Source: Eudoraea sp.
GTDB taxonomy: Bacteria; Bacteroidota; Bacteroidia; Flavobacteriales; Flavobacteriaceae
NCBI GenBank assembly: GCA_013041785.1
Contig: JABDRK010000066.1
Location: 1-9,288 of the forward strand
Reading direction: 5' to 3'
DNA length: 9,288 nucleotides
Below the pieces are notes generated by a model. It did not search any database, was not told the DNA's origin, and saw only the letters and a list, made by a program, of their open reading frames with translations. This document shows, piece after piece, positions 7,271 through 9,288 of the stretch. Each line of letters begins with the position of its first letter. Within the stretch, counting starts at the first letter, position 1. The position numbers and the translations under genes were made by a program.

Positions 7271-7927
7271 ATGATCATTTATAATGTAACCATAAACATC
7301 GATGAAACCGCACAGGAAGGCTGGTTGCAATGGATGAAGACCATTCATATCCCCGACATGTTGGCTACAGGGAAATTCTCCGAAGCAAAAATGAGTAGGG
7401 TTATGGTAGACGAAGAAATGGGCGGTGTTACCTATTCAGTTCAGTATACTGCCAAAAACAAAACGATGCTCCGGCAATACTACGAAGAAGATGCGGACAG
7501 ATTAAGACAGGATGCCGTAGACAGGTTTGGAGAACAATTTGTTGCCTTCAGAACAGAACTGGAAGTAATTGATATTCAAAATACTGAGCTTAGAACGGCA
7601 ACGGAAAATCTTTTTGTCTACGGGACGCTATTGGAAGCCGATGTCAGGCAAATGGTGTTTACGCGCGAAATTGAAGGGCGAAAAGATGCACTTCCGGGTT
7701 ACCGTATCCATAAAAATAAAGTAGCAGGGCTATACCCTTCTGTAGAGATAACACATAGTCATAAAGATAAGGTCACAGGCGAAGTTGTGGTTGTTAGTCC
7801 GGGAGATCTGTTACGGGCAGACCAATATGAAGGAGAAGCTTATATGCGCATTCGTGCCAGGCTTGATTCCGGAACAGAAGCCTGGGTGTACCTGGAAAAA
7901 CCGGTTGAGAAAAAACGGAATTCGTGA
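7271..7927 (+). CDS. DUF4286 domain fused to a gamma-glutamylcyclotransferase (AIG2)-like domain
   Basis: A 218-residue protein with two parts. Residues 1 to about 101 match the flavobacterial DUF4286 family ([11 protein letters not shown] at the start, then [31 protein letters not shown]); its function is not known. After a short linker (102-112), residues about 113-210 look like a gamma-glutamylcyclotransferase/AIG2-like fold. It has the substrate-loop motif YGTL (117-120), LPGYRIHK (141-148), a Tyr-Pro turn (155-156) and [10 protein letters not shown] (184-193). Glu187 sits where the catalytic acid of this family is expected. The family's characterised members release 5-oxoproline from gamma-glutamyl compounds, but many homologues have other or unknown substrates. 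No signal peptide is present, so the protein is probably cytoplasmic. DUF4286 is usually a free-standing protein of about 100 residues, so the fusion is notable. It lies 71 bases after the TPR gene, and its stop overlaps the rsmA start by 4 bases. Confidence 0.85.
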   Translation: MIIYNVTINIDETAQEGWLQWMKTIHIPDMLATGKFSEAKMSRVMVDEEMGGVTYSVQYTAKNKTMLRQYYEEDADRLRQDAVDRFGEQFVAFRTELEVIDIQNTELRTATENLFVYGTLLEADVRQMVFTREIEGRKDALPGYRIHKNKVAGLYPSVEITHSHKDKVTGEVVVVSPGDLLRADQYEGEAYMRIRARLDSGTEAWVYLEKPVEKKRNS

Positions 7928-8793
7928 AGGGAAAAAAGCGAAAACCCTCCGCAAAAGGAAAGCGAATCCGCTACCAGAAAGATTCCGGACCAAACGTTCG
8001 GGCGAAAAAGCATCTGGGGCAACATTTCCTGAAAGATGAGCATATTGCCCATAAAATTGCGAACACACTTTCACTAAAAAAATGTCGGAATGTCCTGGAA
8101 ATAGGTCCGGGCACGGGAGTTCTCACCCGATTCCTGCTGCAACAGGATATACATCTGGCGGTTATGGAAATAGACCGGGAATCCGTAGCCTTTCTCCAAA
8201 AAGAATTCCCGATTCTGCATCCGGAACTCAGACCCCAGATGCATAAACTTGCGATCCATGAAGCCGATTTTCTGAAAACCGACCTGGCTACCCTTTTCCC
8301 GGGGGAGTCCTTTGCTATAACCGGTAATTTTCCCTATAACATCTCCTCACAAATTGTATTCAAGACCTTGGAAAACAGAGATCGCATCCCTGAATTTTCA
8401 GGAATGTTCCAGAAGGAGGTAGCAAAACGGATATGCGAAAAAAAAGGGAGTAAAAGCTATGGCATCCTCTCCGTGCTGACCCAGGCATTCTATGAGGCAA
8501 ACTACCTCTTCACTGTCCACCCTGAAGTATTTGATCCACCGCCTAAAGTACAGTCGGGTGTTATCCTCCTTACCCGTAAAGAACCTTATCAGCTCGACTG
8601 TAATGAAGTGCTGTTTTTCAAGGTAGTGAAAGCCGCCTTCAACCACAGGAGAAAGACTCTTCGCAATAGCTTAAAAGGCTTTAACCTATCTGATAATCTA
8701 AAAGAAGATATTATCTTTGATCAGCGCCCGGAACAATTGGATGTTTCGGATTTCATTGCGCTGACCATGAAGATAGAAAATGACACCGTTTAA
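7924..8793 (+). CDS. rsmA: 16S rRNA (adenine1518-N6/adenine1519-N6)-dimethyltransferase
   Basis: RsmA (KsgA) uses S-adenosylmethionine to dimethylate two adjacent adenines near the 3' end of 16S rRNA, a late 30S assembly step in the cytoplasm. The protein is 289 residues. The family signature [11 protein letters not shown] is at 28-38. SAM-binding motif I is EIGPGTG (59-65), the acidic loop MEID is at 81-84 and EADFL at 113-117. The catalytic motif IV is NFPYNIS (135-141), followed by FQKEVAKR (162-169), FDPPPKVQS (203-211) and [13 protein letters not shown] (238-250) in the C-terminal domain. The start must be upstream of KKHLGQHF. The only plausible one is GTG 7924, within the GTGA overlap with the preceding stop, giving a Lys/Arg-rich N-terminal extension of about 25 residues. 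The end overlaps the mgtE start by 14 bases, so the three genes are probably co-transcribed and translationally coupled. An older name is ksgA. Confidence 0.96.
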   Translation: MKGKKRKPSAKGKRIRYQKDSGPNVRAKKHLGQHFLKDEHIAHKIANTLSLKKCRNVLEIGPGTGVLTRFLLQQDIHLAVMEIDRESVAFLQKEFPILHPELRPQMHKLAIHEADFLKTDLATLFPGESFAITGNFPYNISSQIVFKTLENRDRIPEFSGMFQKEVAKRICEKKGSKSYGILSVLTQAFYEANYLFTVHPEVFDPPPKVQSGVILLTRKEPYQLDCNEVLFFKVVKAAFNHRRKTLRNSLKGFNLSDNLKEDIIFDQRPEQLDVSDFIALTMKIENDTV

Positions 8794-9288
8794 GCTCACA
8801 GATGAATTACTGGCTGAAATTGAACAGCTGGTCGACGAGCAGAAGGACTCCCAATTGTTGTCCATTCTGGATGACGTGCATTATGCCGATGTAGCTGAAA
8901 TTGCCAATGAACTGAATGAGGAACAGGCGACCTACATCATCAAACTCCTGGATAGCGAAAAAACCTCAGATGTTCTCACCGAGCTGGACGATGATGTTCG
9001 GGAAGCCGTTCTCAATAATCTTTCTTCCAGAGAGATTGCAGAAGAACTGGAAGAGCTGGATACCGATGATGCTGCTGATATTGTTGGTGAGCTACCCAAG
9101 GAAATAGTTCAGGAGGTTATTTCCGAAATCGAAGACCCGGATCATGCCGAGGCTATTGTAGATCTCTTGCGCTACGATGAAAATTCTGCCGGGGGACTCA
9201 TGGCCAAGGAATTGGTAAAGGTCAATGAAAACTGGAACGTGCTTACCTGTGTTAAGGAAATGAGGGCCCAGGCCGAAAACGTTACCCG
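8780..9288 (+). CDS. mgtE: Magnesium transporter MgtE, 5' part only
   Basis: The first 169 codons of an inner-membrane Mg2+ channel/transporter; the remainder lies past the right edge. The visible part is the acidic cytoplasmic N domain of helical repeats (about 1-131; for example [18 protein letters not shown] at 69-86 and [15 protein letters not shown] at 92-106). It is followed by the entry to the first CBS domain, with the characteristic [14 protein letters not shown] (131-144) and [15 protein letters not shown] (148-162). In characterised MgtE, the N and CBS domains bind Mg2+ and close the pore when internal Mg2+ is high; the acidic residues seen here fit that. The transmembrane pore domain is not visible. 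ATG 8780 sits inside the 3' end of rsmA (14-base overlap) after an A-rich stretch. It gives [11 protein letters not shown], the expected N-terminus. Confidence 0.93.
   Translation, partial: MTPFKLTDELLAEIEQLVDEQKDSQLLSILDDVHYADVAEIANELNEEQATYIIKLLDSEKTSDVLTELDDDVREAVLNNLSSREIAEELEELDTDDAADIVGELPKEIVQEVISEIEDPDHAEAIVDLLRYDENSAGGLMAKELVKVNENWNVLTCVKEMRAQAENVT

Overview
The window reads as a chromosomal segment of a member of the Bacteroidota, most likely a Flavobacteriaceae bacterium of moderate GC content. Four observations support this: translation starts lack Shine-Dalgarno sequences; a perfect TTTG-N19-TAnnTTTG Bacteroidota-type promoter precedes serS; the protein sequences look flavobacterial (the serine-tRNA ligase, the DUF4286 protein, the MgtE N-terminus); and there is a secreted reprolysin-like metalloprotease of the kind Bacteroidota usually export by the type IX system. 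I cannot name genus or species from the sequence alone.

Layout. Positions 1-1670 (minus strand) hold the N-terminal 556 codons of a secreted zinc metalloprotease whose C-terminus lies outside the window. About 50 bases separate it from a divergent plus-strand pair: ribF (bifunctional riboflavin kinase/FAD synthetase, GTG start at 1720) and, 3 bases further on, an HTTM/vitamin K-dependent gamma-carboxylase-like membrane protein. After a 97-base gap carrying the clearest promoter in the window comes serS. Next is a periplasmic tetratricopeptide-repeat protein with its own probable promoter. A tight group follows: a DUF4286 domain fused to a gamma-glutamylcyclotransferase/AIG2-like domain, rsmA (16S rRNA dimethyltransferase, 4-base overlap) and the start of mgtE (Mg2+ transporter, 14-base overlap), which runs off the right edge.

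How the genes work together. Most of the window is housekeeping: cofactor synthesis (FMN/FAD), tRNA charging, rRNA modification and Mg2+ uptake. The overlaps DUF4286-GGCT/rsmA/mgtE imply one transcript with translational coupling, so ribosome maturation and magnesium import are probably expressed together. The TPR protein may share that transcript. The protease is an independent, divergently transcribed unit.

No gene-free stretch exceeds 100 bases. I see no RNA genes, insertion sequences, CRISPR arrays or phage remnants, and nothing I would call a new defence or mobile system. The less ordinary points are the two-domain DUF4286-GGCT protein, the HTTM protein retaining a candidate catalytic lysine beside ribF, and an eight-G run inside the secreted protease gene.
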